From the NCBI GenBank assembly GCA_965200775.1, contig OZ241383.1, forward strand, positions 248,001-312,000: a stretch of 64,000 bases of DNA, read 5' to 3'. The notes beneath the pieces were generated by a model. The model had not been told where the DNA came from. It ran no database searches and saw nothing but the letters and a program-made list of their open reading frames with translations. The DNA is from Poriferisocius sp965200775. Its GTDB lineage: Bacteria > Actinomycetota > Acidimicrobiia > Acidimicrobiales > Bin134. The first letter of the stretch is position 1; the number at the start of each line of letters is the position of its first letter. Positions 27,241 through 36,240 of the stretch are shown piece by piece. The position numbers and the translations under genes were made by a program.

Positions 27241-27933
27241 CTACTGCTGGTCGGCCAGCCAGGAGGGGAGCTGCCGAATATCGGCCAGCTCCACCCAGCG
27301 AGGGTGGGGGGAGATGGCGCTGTGCTCCAGGTCCCAGGTGAGGTGGTAGGGGATGTGGACGCCACGGCCGCCCAAGGCCACCACCGGCTCGATGTCGGAG
27401 CGCACCGAGTTGCCCACCATCACGAATCGGGAGATGTGGATGTCGTTGCGTTCGAGCACCCGGGCGTAGGTTGATTGGTCTTTCTCCGCCACGATCTCCA
27501 CCGCGTCGAAGCTGTCGGTCAGCCCTGACGCCGCGATCTTGGCTTCCTGGTTCCACAAGTCGCCCTTGGTGATGAGCACCAAGCGGTAGCGGCGCTCCAA
27601 CTCGCTGATTGTTTCGGCCACACCATCGAGCAGCTCAACCGGGTGAGCGTGCATCTCCTTCGCCCACCCCACGATGGTGTGGATCTCCTCGGCGGTTATC
27701 CGCTGCTCGGTGGCTTCGATGGCGGTTTCGATCATCGACAGAACGAACCCCTTGATGCCGTAGCCGAAGATGGCCACGTTGTGCCGTTCCAGTTCGATGA
27801 GCCGCTCGTGGAAGTCGACGTCGGGCAGGTACCGGGCCACCAGTTCGGCCATCCGGGCCTCGTAGTCGGCGAAGATCGTCTCGTTGTGCCACAGGGTGTC
27901 GTCGGCATCCAGCCCGACGGCGTCGATCATCAT
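27241..27933 (-). CDS. HAD-superfamily hydrolase
   Basis: 230 residues. Motif I GLDADDTLWHNE near 7, motif II LVLITKGDL near 120, and motif III/IV VEKD...VGNSVRSDIEPVVALG near 150-170 identify a phosphatase with a C1-type helical cap. The substrate is unknown. It is the last gene of the long minus-strand salvage operon, 39 nt after deoA, so a nucleotide or sugar phosphate is a reasonable guess. Start at ATG 27933 or the adjacent ATG 27930. Confidence 0.85.
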   Translation of the reverse strand: MMIDAVGLDADDTLWHNETIFADYEARMAELVARYLPDVDFHERLIELERHNVAIFGYGIKGFVLSMIETAIEATEQRITAEEIHTIVGWAKEMHAHPVELLDGVAETISELERRYRLVLITKGDLWNQEAKIAASGLTDSFDAVEIVAEKDQSTYARVLERNDIHISRFVMVGNSVRSDIEPVVALGGRGVHIPYHLTWDLEHSAISPHPRWVELADIRQLPSWLADQQ

Positions 27934-27972
27934 CGGCCCTGAGGAGACAGTGGAGGCATCATCGGGCCAACG

Positions 27973-29241
27973 CTAGGCAATCCGTTTGGCCACCAGGCGC
28001 CTGGCGGGCGGGGTTTCCCAGCCGACGGTGAGCGCCGACGACAGGGCTTCGTGAGCTGTTGCCAACCGGTCGGAGTCGTCGGTATGGAGTTCGGCAATCA
28101 CCTCACCGGCCACCACCCGGTCGCCCTGGGTCCGGCGCAGGCGCACCCCGGCCACCGCCGACACGCCGTCCTCCTTGCGGGCCCGGCCCGCGCCCAGCCG
28201 CCACGCCGCCACCCCCACAGCCAGGGCGTCGATTCTGGTGATGACCCCGGCTGCCGGTGCGGTCCAGTGATCCACCACCGGCGCGTCGGGCAGCGCAGCG
28301 GCGGGGTCGCCGCCCTGCGCCGCCACCATCGCCCTCCAACGGTCCATGGCCCGGCCCGAGGCCAGCATCTCGGCCGGGTCGGCGTCGAGGCCGGCCACCT
28401 CAACCATCTCTCGGGCCAACGCCAGGGTCACTTCCACCAGGTCGGGCGGGCCGCCCCCGGCCAGCGTGTCCAGGGCCTCGGCCACCTCCAGGGCGTTGCC
28501 TGCCGTCAACCCCAGAGGCTGATCCATGTCGGTTAGCAGCGCCACAGTGTCCACCCCGTGAGCTTGGCCCAGGTTCACCATCGTCCGGGCCAGCGCCTCG
28601 CCGTCGGTCGGGTCGGGCAGGAACGCCCCCGAGCCGAACTTCACGTCCAGCACCAGCCCGGCGGTTCCCTCCGCGATCTTCTTCGACATGATCGAGCTTG
28701 CGATGAGCGGGATCGACGCCACCGTTCCGGTCACGTCTCGCAGCCCGTACAGCACCCGGTCGGCGGGGGCCAGGTCGGTGGTGGCCGCCGCGATCACCGC
28801 GCCCACGTCCCGAAGCTGGGCCAGGAACTGTTGGTGGCTCAGCCCGGCTTGCCACCCGGCGATGGCCTCCATCTTGTCCAGCGTTCCCCCTGTGTGGCCC
28901 AGGCCCCGCCCCGAGAGCTGGGGTACCGCCGCCCCGCACGCCGCCACCAGCGGGCACAGCACCAGCGACACCTTGTCGCCCACCCCGCCGGTGGAGTGCT
29001 TGTCCACCGTGGGCTGTTCCAGGCCCGACAGGTCGAGGCGCCGACCGCTGTTGACCATGGCCGAGGTCCAGGTGGCCAGCTCCCGGTCGCCCAGGCTCCG
29101 CCACACGATGGCCATGAGCAGCGCCGCAGCCTGCTCGGCCGGGATGGCCCCCGAGGTGACCCCGTCGATGAACCAGTTGATCTGCTCGTCGCTCAGCTCG
29201 TTGCCGTCCCGCTTGGCCACGATCAGATCCACTGCATTCAT
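27973..29241 (-). CDS. deoA: Thymidine phosphorylase
   Basis: Splits thymidine or deoxyuridine with phosphate to base and deoxyribose 1-phosphate. The 422 residues show the family signature near SGRGLGHTGGTLDKMEAI (115-132), with KHSTGGVGDKVSL near 81 and SSIMSKKIAEGTAGLVLDVK near 185. The ATG at 29241 starts with the family N-terminus MNAVDLIVAKRDG. The frame stays open for a further 1.7 kb upstream, but that part overlaps cdd and the permease and is not coding. It follows cdd by 14 nt. Confidence 0.96.
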   Translation of the reverse strand: MNAVDLIVAKRDGNELSDEQINWFIDGVTSGAIPAEQAAALLMAIVWRSLGDRELATWTSAMVNSGRRLDLSGLEQPTVDKHSTGGVGDKVSLVLCPLVAACGAAVPQLSGRGLGHTGGTLDKMEAIAGWQAGLSHQQFLAQLRDVGAVIAAATTDLAPADRVLYGLRDVTGTVASIPLIASSIMSKKIAEGTAGLVLDVKFGSGAFLPDPTDGEALARTMVNLGQAHGVDTVALLTDMDQPLGLTAGNALEVAEALDTLAGGGPPDLVEVTLALAREMVEVAGLDADPAEMLASGRAMDRWRAMVAAQGGDPAAALPDAPVVDHWTAPAAGVITRIDALAVGVAAWRLGAGRARKEDGVSAVAGVRLRRTQGDRVVAGEVIAELHTDDSDRLATAHEALSSALTVGWETPPARRLVAKRIA

Positions 29242-29255
29242 CGGAAGTGCTCCGT

Positions 29256-29645
29256 TCAGGGGAGGTCGTCGGGGCCGAAGGCGCCGGGTAGGAGGTCGCC
29301 CACCGTTTGGGTTTCGTTCACCTGGCACCCCGCCCCGCCCGCTTCGTAGAGGAGTTGACGGCACCGCCCGCACGGGGTGAGCGGGTTCCCGTCCCCGTCG
29401 GTTACCGCCACAGCCACCAGCCGCCCACCCCCGGTGCGATGGAGGTCGCCCACCAGGGCGCATTCGGCGCAGAGGGTGAGGCCGTAGGAAGCGTTCTCCA
29501 CGTTGCACCCGGTCACCACCCGACCATCGTCGGTCAGCCCGGCGGCCCCCACCGACAGTTTCGAGTAGGGAGCGTAGGCCTCGGACGACGCCTGCTGGGC
29601 CGCCGCCCAAAGCTCGTCCCACGCAATCATCCGGTCGGCTTCCAC
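29256..29645 (-). CDS. cdd: Cytidine deaminase
   Basis: Deaminates cytidine and deoxycytidine to the uracil forms that DeoA can split. 129 residues hold the zinc site: CNVENASYGLTLCAECAL near 45 and PCGRCRQLLYEAGG near 87. The GTG start at 29645 is chosen because AAGGAG lies 6 nt upstream; an earlier GTG at 29675 would add ten residues. It sits between the importer permease and deoA. Confidence 0.94.
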   Translation of the reverse strand: MEADRMIAWDELWAAAQQASSEAYAPYSKLSVGAAGLTDDGRVVTGCNVENASYGLTLCAECALVGDLHRTGGGRLVAVAVTDGDGNPLTPCGRCRQLLYEAGGAGCQVNETQTVGDLLPGAFGPDDLP

Positions 29646-29678
29646 GATCTGCTCCTTCCTGGCTGCTGGTTCCACCCG

Positions 29679-30989
29679 CTAGCAGCTGCGGTGGTAGGGC
29701 TGGCCTGCTGCCGCCGGGGGAACCGACCGGCCCACCGCCCCGGCCACCACAACCAGCGTGACCACGAACGGGAGGGCCTGGAGGAACTCGCTGGGAATCT
29801 GGAACCCGCTGATCTCCACCCCGAGGAACTGGAGCCGGGTGCCCAGCGCTCGGGAGAAGCCGAACAGCACCGCCCCTCCGAACGCTCCCCACGGGGTCCA
29901 CTTGCCGAAGATCAGCGCGGCCAGCGCGATGAACCCGGCGGCGTTGGTCATGTTGTCCTCGAACCGGGATTGCGACTCCATCGAGAACCACGCTCCGGCC
30001 AGCCCGGCGATGAGACCCCCCAAGATGACCGACTGGTATCGGATCCGCAGCACGTTTACTCCCAGCGTCTCCGCTGCATGGGGATTCTCCCCGCACGACC
30101 GCACCCGCAATCCCCACGGTGTGCGGAACATCACCAGCCACGTGCCGATCACCACCACGTACATCATCCAGTAGATGGGTTGGCCCCGGAACACCTGGTC
30201 GCCCACCACAGGGATGGACGACAGCAGCGGCAGCCCGAACTCGGCGGTGCCGACCCCGGTGGTGATGCCGGTCTTCACGATTACCTCGGAGCGCAAGAAG
30301 CCGGTCAGCCCGAGTGCGAACAGGTTGATCACCACCCCGGACACGATCTGGTTCACCCCGAAGCGGATGGACAGTGCGGCGTGCAGACCGGCCACCAGGC
30401 CACCGGCCACCATCGAGATGAGGATCGAGAACCACAGCCATCCGGTGGAATGGGCGTCGCCGATGGTGGCGTAGGTCATGTAGCCGATGCCGGCCCCGGC
30501 CAGCATGGTGCCCTCGATCCCGATGTTGATGATTCCCGACCGCTCGCTCCACAGTCCGGTCATCGCTCCCAGGGCCAGCGGGGTTGCCAGCACCAGCGAC
30601 TCGTTGAACAGGTTGACGATGTTGGTGCTGGGGTTGTCGGACAGGGCCAGGCTCAGCACCAGCACCAGCGGCACCAGGGCCAGAGCGCTGAGCAGCCGAG
30701 CCGGTCCGGCCCACCGTCGAGCCGGGTCCGAGGCCACCCCCAGAGCTGCGGTGACCAGGAACAGCACCCCGATGATGACGACCACCGTCGGGGGGTGGAA
30801 ACCCACCCCGGCTGGGTCGGGGGGCGGCTCGAAGTTGAACCGTCGCGACGCCCCGCTTATGGCCGGTGCTACCCCGGCGATCAGGGCCACCCCGGCCAGG
30901 CCGAATCCCAGCCCGATCACCGATTGGCGATCCAGCCTTGCCCATCCGGTATTCCTGGTCATTCCTGCGGCGTGCTCGACGGTGGTCAC
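29679..30989 (-). CDS. Nucleoside ABC importer permease (second)
   Basis: 436 residues with about ten hydrophobic segments, of the BPD_transp_2 (branched-chain amino acid/nucleoside) permease family. Typical blocks are LATPLALGAMTGLWSERSGI, INIGIEGTMLAGAGIGYM and ESQSRFEDNMTNAAGFIALA. The GTG start lies in the innermost copy of a 53-bp repeat and overlaps the last micro-ORF stop as GTGA. With its partner it forms the membrane channel of a BmpA-type nucleoside importer. Confidence 0.92.
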   Translation of the reverse strand: MTTVEHAAGMTRNTGWARLDRQSVIGLGFGLAGVALIAGVAPAISGASRRFNFEPPPDPAGVGFHPPTVVVIIGVLFLVTAALGVASDPARRWAGPARLLSALALVPLVLVLSLALSDNPSTNIVNLFNESLVLATPLALGAMTGLWSERSGIINIGIEGTMLAGAGIGYMTYATIGDAHSTGWLWFSILISMVAGGLVAGLHAALSIRFGVNQIVSGVVINLFALGLTGFLRSEVIVKTGITTGVGTAEFGLPLLSSIPVVGDQVFRGQPIYWMMYVVVIGTWLVMFRTPWGLRVRSCGENPHAAETLGVNVLRIRYQSVILGGLIAGLAGAWFSMESQSRFEDNMTNAAGFIALAALIFGKWTPWGAFGGAVLFGFSRALGTRLQFLGVEISGFQIPSEFLQALPFVVTLVVVAGAVGRSVPPAAAGQPYHRSC

Positions 30990-31163
30990 ACCGCCTCCTC
31001 GACGTTCCTGGTCATTCCTGCGGCGTGCTCGACGGTGGTCACACCGCCTCCTCGACGTTCCTGGTCATTCCTGCGGCGTGCTCGACGGTGGTCACACCGC
31101 CTCCTCGACGTTCCTGGTCATTCCTGCGGCGTGCTCGACGGTGGTCACACCGCCTCCTCGACG
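30952..31163. repeat. 53-bp tandem repeat, four identical copies, at the permease/permease junction
   Basis: Units run 30952-31004, 31005-31057, 31058-31110 and 31111-31163 with no differences. On the minus strand each contains GAGGAGGCGGTGTGACC: the last codons EEAV and TGA of the upstream permease, the GTG start of the next, and a GGAGG ribosome site 4 nt before that GTG. The upstream gene stops in the outer unit and the downstream gene starts in the inner one. No spacers, so not CRISPR. Confidence 0.96.
30986..31148 (-). other. Chain of three coupled micro-ORFs between the permease genes
   Basis: Identical 57-nt ORFs lie at 31092-31148, 31039-31095 and 30986-31042, each encoding MTTVEHAAGMTRNVEEAV. 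Each overlaps the next by GTGA, the first overlaps the upstream permease stop and the last overlaps the downstream permease start. Every start has its own GGAGG. The peptide joins the N-terminus of the downstream permease to the C-terminus of the upstream one. A ribosome could pass through five ORFs in a row; this is inferred from sequence alone. Confidence 0.65.
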
Positions 31164-32305
31164 GAGATGGCCTGTAGCGGGTTGCGGTCGGCCTCCCTAA
31201 CCCGGAACAGGTACCGCACGATGGCGTCGGCGGCCACAAACAGCAGCACCAGCGACTGGATGATGCGCACCACGTCGATCGAAACGTCGGCTTCCTGCTG
31301 CATCAGCGGGGCGCCCGAAAGCATCGAACCCCACAGGAACGCTGCGGCGACGATGGCAACCGGGTTGGTGCGGGCCAAAAGGGCGATGGCGATGCCGTCG
31401 AAGCCCATTAGAGCGAAGGTGCCCGGCTGGAAGAACCCGGTTGTGCCCGAGATCTCCGAAGCAGCGGCCAGACCGGCGAACGCCCCCGAAGCGGCCATCG
31501 ACACCACGATCACCCGGTTCACGTTGATGCCCGCGTAGTGGGAGGCGTGGGGGTTCAGGCCCACCGTTCCCACCTCGAATCCGAAGGTTGTCCGGTTCAG
31601 CACGAACGCCACCACCAGGCACACCCCCACCAACACCAGCAACCCGGTGTGGAGAGCGGGCTGGCTGTCCACCAGCTCGGGCAGCACCGAGGTGTCGGAG
31701 ATGGGGTCGGTGCGGGGGACGGTGCTGTCGGTGTCCCGCAACACCACCGGGTCGCGGGAGTTCACCATCCAGCGAACCCCGAACAGGATCAGGGAGTTGA
31801 GCATGATGGTGCTGATCACCTCGTGGGCTCCGGTCCGGGTTCGCAGCACGCCGGGGATGCCTCCCCAGATTGCGCCGCCCAGCGTCCCGGCCACCAGGAT
31901 TAGGGGGATGGCCACGATGCCGGGAAGGTCGGCCATCCACGACAGCGCCCCGACCCACGCCGCGGTCACCCCTCCGGCCAGTAGCTGTCCCTCGGCTCCG
32001 ATGTTGAACAGCCCCGCCCGGAAAGCGAAGGCCAAAGCCAGCGCCGACCCCATGAACGGCACCGACCGGGCCGCCGAACCGGCCAGCTCGCTGCCCCCTC
32101 CGACCATGCCCCGCAGCAGCGCCCAATAGGCGTCGAACGGGTTCACCCCGATGATCAGCACCAGCACCCCACCGACCACGAACGAAAGCAGGATGGCGTA
32201 GAACGACACATACAGGGGCTGGAGCCGCCACGTCTCGGTGAGGAAGCGGTGGAGTTGGCCGGCTGCCCTGTTGAACCCGGCGTTGATGTTCCCCACCCCG
32301 CTCAC
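31145..32305 (-). CDS. Nucleoside ABC importer permease (first)
   Basis: 386 residues with around nine membrane segments of the BPD_transp_2 family: VSFYAILLSFVVGGVLVLII near 34, AFRAGLFNIGAEGQLLAGG near 95 and FALMGFDGIAIALLARTNPV near 305. The start overlaps the ATPase stop by 4 nt. The C-terminus (ISVEEAV) is repeated in the micro-ORFs that follow it. It is a partner of the permease at 29679. Confidence 0.93.
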   Translation of the reverse strand: MSGVGNINAGFNRAAGQLHRFLTETWRLQPLYVSFYAILLSFVVGGVLVLIIGVNPFDAYWALLRGMVGGGSELAGSAARSVPFMGSALALAFAFRAGLFNIGAEGQLLAGGVTAAWVGALSWMADLPGIVAIPLILVAGTLGGAIWGGIPGVLRTRTGAHEVISTIMLNSLILFGVRWMVNSRDPVVLRDTDSTVPRTDPISDTSVLPELVDSQPALHTGLLVLVGVCLVVAFVLNRTTFGFEVGTVGLNPHASHYAGINVNRVIVVSMAASGAFAGLAAASEISGTTGFFQPGTFALMGFDGIAIALLARTNPVAIVAAAFLWGSMLSGAPLMQQEADVSIDVVRIIQSLVLLFVAADAIVRYLFRVREADRNPLQAISVEEAV

Positions 32306-33846
32306 GACTGGCCTCCTGCCGCCCCGGTGGCCATGAGCAGGCCCAGGTCTTCACGGGTGGCACCGGCAGCGTCCACGGTCCCGGCCAGCCGTCCCCTGTA
32401 GAGCACGCCGATCCGGTCGGACAGCGACATGATCTCGTCCAGCTCGGCTGAAACCAACAGCACGCCGACCCCCTGGTCGCGCAGCTTGATGATCTTGCGG
32501 TGGATGAACTCGATGGAGCCCACGTCCAGTCCTCGTGTGGGTTGGGCCACGATCAGCGCCCTCAGGTCGCGGGTGAGTTCCCGAGCCACGATCACCTTCT
32601 GTTGGTTCCCCCCCGAGAGGGTGTCGATGGTGGCGTGTACCCCCGGGGTGCGGACATCGAACCGTTCGATCAGGTCTTCGGCTTCGGCCTGGATAGCCGA
32701 GGTGTCCCGGATTCCGTGCCTGGAGAACTTGCGGTGGTGGTAACGGTTCAGAACCAGGTTGTCGGCGATGGAGTACTGGGCCACCAGCCCGTGCTTGCTG
32801 CGGTTCTCCGGTACGTGGGCCACCCCCAGTTCGTTGATCCGGCGGGGGGACCAACCGGTGGTGTTCCGCCCGAGCATCTCCACCCGCCCCCCGGTTGCTG
32901 GGCGCATCCCGCAGATGGTCTCCACCAGCTCCCGCTGGCCGTTTCCCTCCACCCCGGCGATGCCGAAGATCTCCCCGCTTCGCACCTCCACGTCCAGCCC
33001 GGTGACCGTCTCCACCCCCCGGTCGTCGTCGGCCCGAAGTCCCTGCACTCGCACCACCGGTTGGCCGGGATCGGCCTCTGCCTTTTCCACCCTGAACACC
33101 ACGTCTCGGCCCACCATGAGGTTGGCCAGCGACTGCTGGGTGGCTCCGGCCGCTGTGGAGGTTCCCACCACCCTGCCGGCACGCAGCACGGTGATGCGGT
33201 CGGCCACCGCCAGCACCTCGCGGAGCTTGTGCGTGATGAAGATGATCGACTTGCCCTGCCTGGTGAGGTTCTCGACCACAGAGAAGAAGTCGTCCACCTC
33301 GCCGGGGGTGAGCACCGCTGTGGGCTCGTCCAAAATCAGGATGTCGGCGTCGCGGAAAAGGGCCTTGACCAGCTCCACCCGCTGCTGTTCGCCCACCGAC
33401 AGCTCGCCGGCCACCGCGTCGGGGTCCACCGCCAACCCGTACCGGTCGGCCAGGTTCTCGATCCGGCGACGAGCGGTGTCCAGGTCGAGGAATGCCCCCT
33501 TGGTGACCTCGTTGCCGAGGATGATGTTCTCCGCCACCGTGAAAACCGGGATGAGCTGGAAGTGCTGATGCACCATGCCGATGCCCCTGGCGATGGCATC
33601 GCCCGAACTTTCGAACCGCACCGGCTCGCCCCGTACCCGGATGGTGCCCCGGTCGGGCCGGTACAGGCCGAACACCATGTTCACCAGGGTGCTCTTGCCC
33701 GCTCCGTTCTCACCCAGCAGGCAGTGGATCTCCCCCTGGTTGAGGGTGAGGCTCACATCCTCGTTGGCGATCACCCCCGGAAAGGTCTTGGTGACGCTCT
33801 CCACCTCCACCACGGGCGGTGATGTGCTGCTGTTCGCCTGAGCCAT
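32302..33846 (-). CDS. Nucleoside ABC importer ATP-binding protein (tandem ATPase)
   Basis: 514 residues with two ABC domains, as in NupO/RbsA-type proteins. Domain 1 has LLGENGAGKSTLVNMVFGL near 45, LSVGEQQRVELVK near 148 and LILDEPTAVL. Domain 2 (from about 260) has GVEGNGQRELVETICG in the degenerate Walker A position, LSGGNQQKVIVARELT near 410 and an unusual Walker B, ALIVAQPTRGLDVGS, with Gln in place of Glu as in this family. It energises the two permeases that follow. Confidence 0.95.
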   Translation of the reverse strand: MAQANSSTSPPVVEVESVTKTFPGVIANEDVSLTLNQGEIHCLLGENGAGKSTLVNMVFGLYRPDRGTIRVRGEPVRFESSGDAIARGIGMVHQHFQLIPVFTVAENIILGNEVTKGAFLDLDTARRRIENLADRYGLAVDPDAVAGELSVGEQQRVELVKALFRDADILILDEPTAVLTPGEVDDFFSVVENLTRQGKSIIFITHKLREVLAVADRITVLRAGRVVGTSTAAGATQQSLANLMVGRDVVFRVEKAEADPGQPVVRVQGLRADDDRGVETVTGLDVEVRSGEIFGIAGVEGNGQRELVETICGMRPATGGRVEMLGRNTTGWSPRRINELGVAHVPENRSKHGLVAQYSIADNLVLNRYHHRKFSRHGIRDTSAIQAEAEDLIERFDVRTPGVHATIDTLSGGNQQKVIVARELTRDLRALIVAQPTRGLDVGSIEFIHRKIIKLRDQGVGVLLVSAELDEIMSLSDRIGVLYRGRLAGTVDAAGATREDLGLLMATGAAGGQS

Positions 33847-33882
33847 GCGTCGCCCAGGCTACGGCATCGGTTTCAAGTAGTT

Positions 33883-33917
33883 GAGAAAGGCGGCGGCAGC
33901 GGGAGGCCACCGCCGCC
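33883..33917 (-). terminator. Stem-loop after the binding-protein gene
   Basis: On the minus strand GGCGGCGG (33917-33910) pairs with CCGCCGCC (33896-33889) across a 13-nt loop and is followed by TTTCTC. It lies in the 84-nt gap between the substrate-binding protein and the ATPase. A partial terminator here would give more binding protein than transporter, a common arrangement in ABC operons. Confidence 0.6.
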
Positions 33918-33930
33918 TAACTCTTGGCGC

Positions 33931-35190
33931 TCAGTCGCAGGCGGAACCCTGGCCGAGGAACAGGCCGTCGATGCCGCACACCCCGGTGGTGATGCTGCCG
34001 TCGGCCAGACCGGCCCGCACCATCTCCACGTTGGCGGCTGCTTCCGCGGTCACCGCTGCGTCGTGGAACGGTGCGTAGGTGATGCCCAGGTTCTCGGCGG
34101 TCAGCAGGAACACCCCGCCCTCGAACGTGTCCTGAATGACCTCCGCGATGTTGCGGAACACCGACAGGTCCACCCGCTTGATGGCCGAGCTGATCAGGTA
34201 CTCCGAACCCGGAGCGGTGCCGCCGTTGAACGTGGTGTAGTACTCGTCCTGGTCCACGCCAATGGCCCACGCACCTGCCTCGGCCGCCGCCTTCACGCCG
34301 CCGGAACCGGTGGGGCCGCCCGCGCCCATAATCACATCGGCACCGTCGCCGATGAACTGTTGGGCGTCGGAGGCACCCTTGGCCGGGTCGACGAAGCTCT
34401 CGTTGTACACCCACAGCACCTGGATCTCGTCGTCGATGTACTCGGCGCCGGCCCGGAATCCGTTGACGAACTTCACCACCGGGGGAACGTCCTCACGACC
34501 GGCAACGATGCCGACCACGCCCGACTCGCTCATCGAAGCCGCCAGGGCCCCGGCCATGTAGCCGCCCTCGTGCTCGTTGAACAGCACGCCCACGTAGTTG
34601 GACGGATACTCCGGCTGCCACTGGTCGATGCCGATGTAGTTGATGTCGGGGTTCTCCTCCGCCGCGACCAAGGTGTCGGTGCCGATCAGAAAGCCCACGG
34701 TGATGAGCACGTTGGGGTTCTCACTGGCCGAGGTGTTGAGGTTGGCGTCGTAGTCGGCCTCCGAGGCGGTCTCGATCACGCTGATGTCCTCGATGCCGAA
34801 GCACTCTGCAGCGCCGATCATGCCCTCGTAGGCGAACTGGTTGAACGTGCCGTCGTCCACCTTGCCGATGTCGGTGACCATGTTCACCCGGAAACCTTCG
34901 GGGGCTTGGAGCCCGCCCCACGCCTCGCACTCCTCTTCCAGGGTCAACAGGGACGATGCCTCGGTCTCGTCGCCCATCGGTGCCTCGGTAGCCGGTGCTT
35001 CCGTGGGCTCGGGGGCCTCGGTGGCGGGGGCTTCGGTGGGCTCGGGGGCCTCGGTGGCCGGCGCCACAGTAGCGGGGGCCTCGGTGGCCTGCGCCGGGGT
35101 CGAATCGGAATCGTCGTCGTTGCCACAACCGGCCATCACCAAGGCCAGAGTGAGCAGCACCGCCAACCCGAACATGAACTTCTTGCGCAT
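33931..35190 (-). CDS. BMP-family nucleoside-binding lipoprotein
   Basis: 419 residues. Lipoprotein signal MRKKFMFGLAVLLTLALVMA followed by the lipidated Cys of AGC near 21. Then comes a Pro/Thr/Glu-rich linker with repeated ATEAPEPTEAP to about 75, and a BMP (PnrA/Med-like) domain: FRVNMVTDIGKVDDGTFNQ near 100, YIGIDQWQPEY, GVVGIVAGREDVPPVVKFVN and VIMGAGGPTGSGG. It binds nucleosides outside the membrane for the importer encoded downstream. AAGGAG 7 nt before the ATG; longer upstream frame is not coding. Confidence 0.94.
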   Translation of the reverse strand: MRKKFMFGLAVLLTLALVMAGCGNDDDSDSTPAQATEAPATVAPATEAPEPTEAPATEAPEPTEAPATEAPMGDETEASSLLTLEEECEAWGGLQAPEGFRVNMVTDIGKVDDGTFNQFAYEGMIGAAECFGIEDISVIETASEADYDANLNTSASENPNVLITVGFLIGTDTLVAAEENPDINYIGIDQWQPEYPSNYVGVLFNEHEGGYMAGALAASMSESGVVGIVAGREDVPPVVKFVNGFRAGAEYIDDEIQVLWVYNESFVDPAKGASDAQQFIGDGADVIMGAGGPTGSGGVKAAAEAGAWAIGVDQDEYYTTFNGGTAPGSEYLISSAIKRVDLSVFRNIAEVIQDTFEGGVFLLTAENLGITYAPFHDAAVTAEAAANVEMVRAGLADGSITTGVCGIDGLFLGQGSACD

Positions 35191-35393
35191 CGGTGAACTC
35201 CTTCGGTCGATGCTCTCGGTACGGTGCCCTTCGCCAGGCCAGGTCAGGCTGACGCATGGGGCAAGGTTCGTCAGGTTAGCCCAGCGCGATGACAACTTGT
35301 AGGTCGAACGGCGGGCTGCTGCGCAGCCGGCGAACCACCGGTCGGGTTGGAGTGGATCGCGTCGAAGCCGAGGGGTGCGGCTCACTGCGGGGT

Positions 35394-35399
35394 TAGGGT
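35394..35399 (+). promoter_or_regulatory. -10 box for leaderless SDR mRNA
   Basis: TAGGGT ends 6 nt before the ATG at 35406; there is no Shine-Dalgarno. Confidence 0.55.
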
Positions 35400-35405
35400 G
35401 AGCCC

Positions 35406-36143
35406 ATGGCAAGGCTTGAGGGAAAAACAGCAATCGTTACCGGGGCCGCCCGGGGCACCGGGGCAGTCATCGCCGAACGGTTCAGGGCCGAGGGAGCGGT
35501 GGTTGTGGCCACCGACATCTGTGAAGGGGAGGGGATCACCCTCCTCGACGTGACCAACGAGGCCGACTGGGATCAGGTGGTGGGCAGCATAGAACGCGTG
35601 GATGTGCTGGTCAACAACGCCGCCATCCTCCACATGGGGACCATTGAGCGCACCACCGCCGAGGAATACCGCAGGGTGTTGGAGGTGAACCTCTTGGGGC
35701 CGTTCCTGGGCATCCGAGCCGTGGTGGGGCCCATGCGAGCGGGAGGCGGCGGGTCGGTGGTCAACGTCGGCTCCATCGACGGCCTCATCGGCATGAACGG
35801 GGTGTCGGCCTACGGCGCCAGCAAGTTCGGCCTCGGTGGGCTCTCCAAGTGCGCTGCGCTGGAGCTGGGTCGCCAGGGCATCCGGGTCAACACCGTGTGT
35901 CCCGCCGGGGGAAACCCGGAGATGTACGCCCCGTGGTTCCAGCAGATGGCGCCGTTTTTGCATCAGACCGAGGCCTATTCTGCCAACCGGGGCATCCCCG
36001 GCGAGGTTCCGCTTGAGTCCATCGCCGCCGCCGTGCTGTTTTTGGCCGGCGACGAGTCGTCCCACATAACCGGGGTTGATCTGCCGGTGGACGGCGGGGC
36101 GGCCGCCGGTTGCGTCATCGAGGGGTTGAACTCCCTGGAGTGA
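35406..36143 (+). CDS. Short-chain dehydrogenase/reductase
   Basis: 245 residues of the classical SDR family: cofactor motif VTGAARGTGAVIAERF near 11, LDVTNEADW, LVNNAAILHMG near 77, catalytic Ser in VGSIDGLIGMNGVSAYGASK with the YxxxK pair near 142-146, and the C-terminal VDLPVDGGAAAG. Resembles 3alpha/20beta-hydroxysteroid dehydrogenase-type enzymes, but the substrate is not determined. The Asp after the second strand (TDICEG) suggests a preference for NAD(H). Confidence 0.9.
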   Translation: MARLEGKTAIVTGAARGTGAVIAERFRAEGAVVVATDICEGEGITLLDVTNEADWDQVVGSIERVDVLVNNAAILHMGTIERTTAEEYRRVLEVNLLGPFLGIRAVVGPMRAGGGGSVVNVGSIDGLIGMNGVSAYGASKFGLGGLSKCAALELGRQGIRVNTVCPAGGNPEMYAPWFQQMAPFLHQTEAYSANRGIPGEVPLESIAAAVLFLAGDESSHITGVDLPVDGGAAAGCVIEGLNSLE

Positions 36144-36240
36144 CCGTGGGGTGACCATAGAGTGACCTTGGTTGTGTCCCAACCGGGCGGGGGTATCATT
36201 CATGCGGTTGGTTTTCGAGAACGCCGCTGAGGAGGACCAA

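Noticed and set aside
29242..30945. Open frame extending deoA upstream to 990 residues
   Set aside because: The extension is Gly/Arg-rich, overlaps cdd and a permease, and deoA has a family-typical start at 29241.
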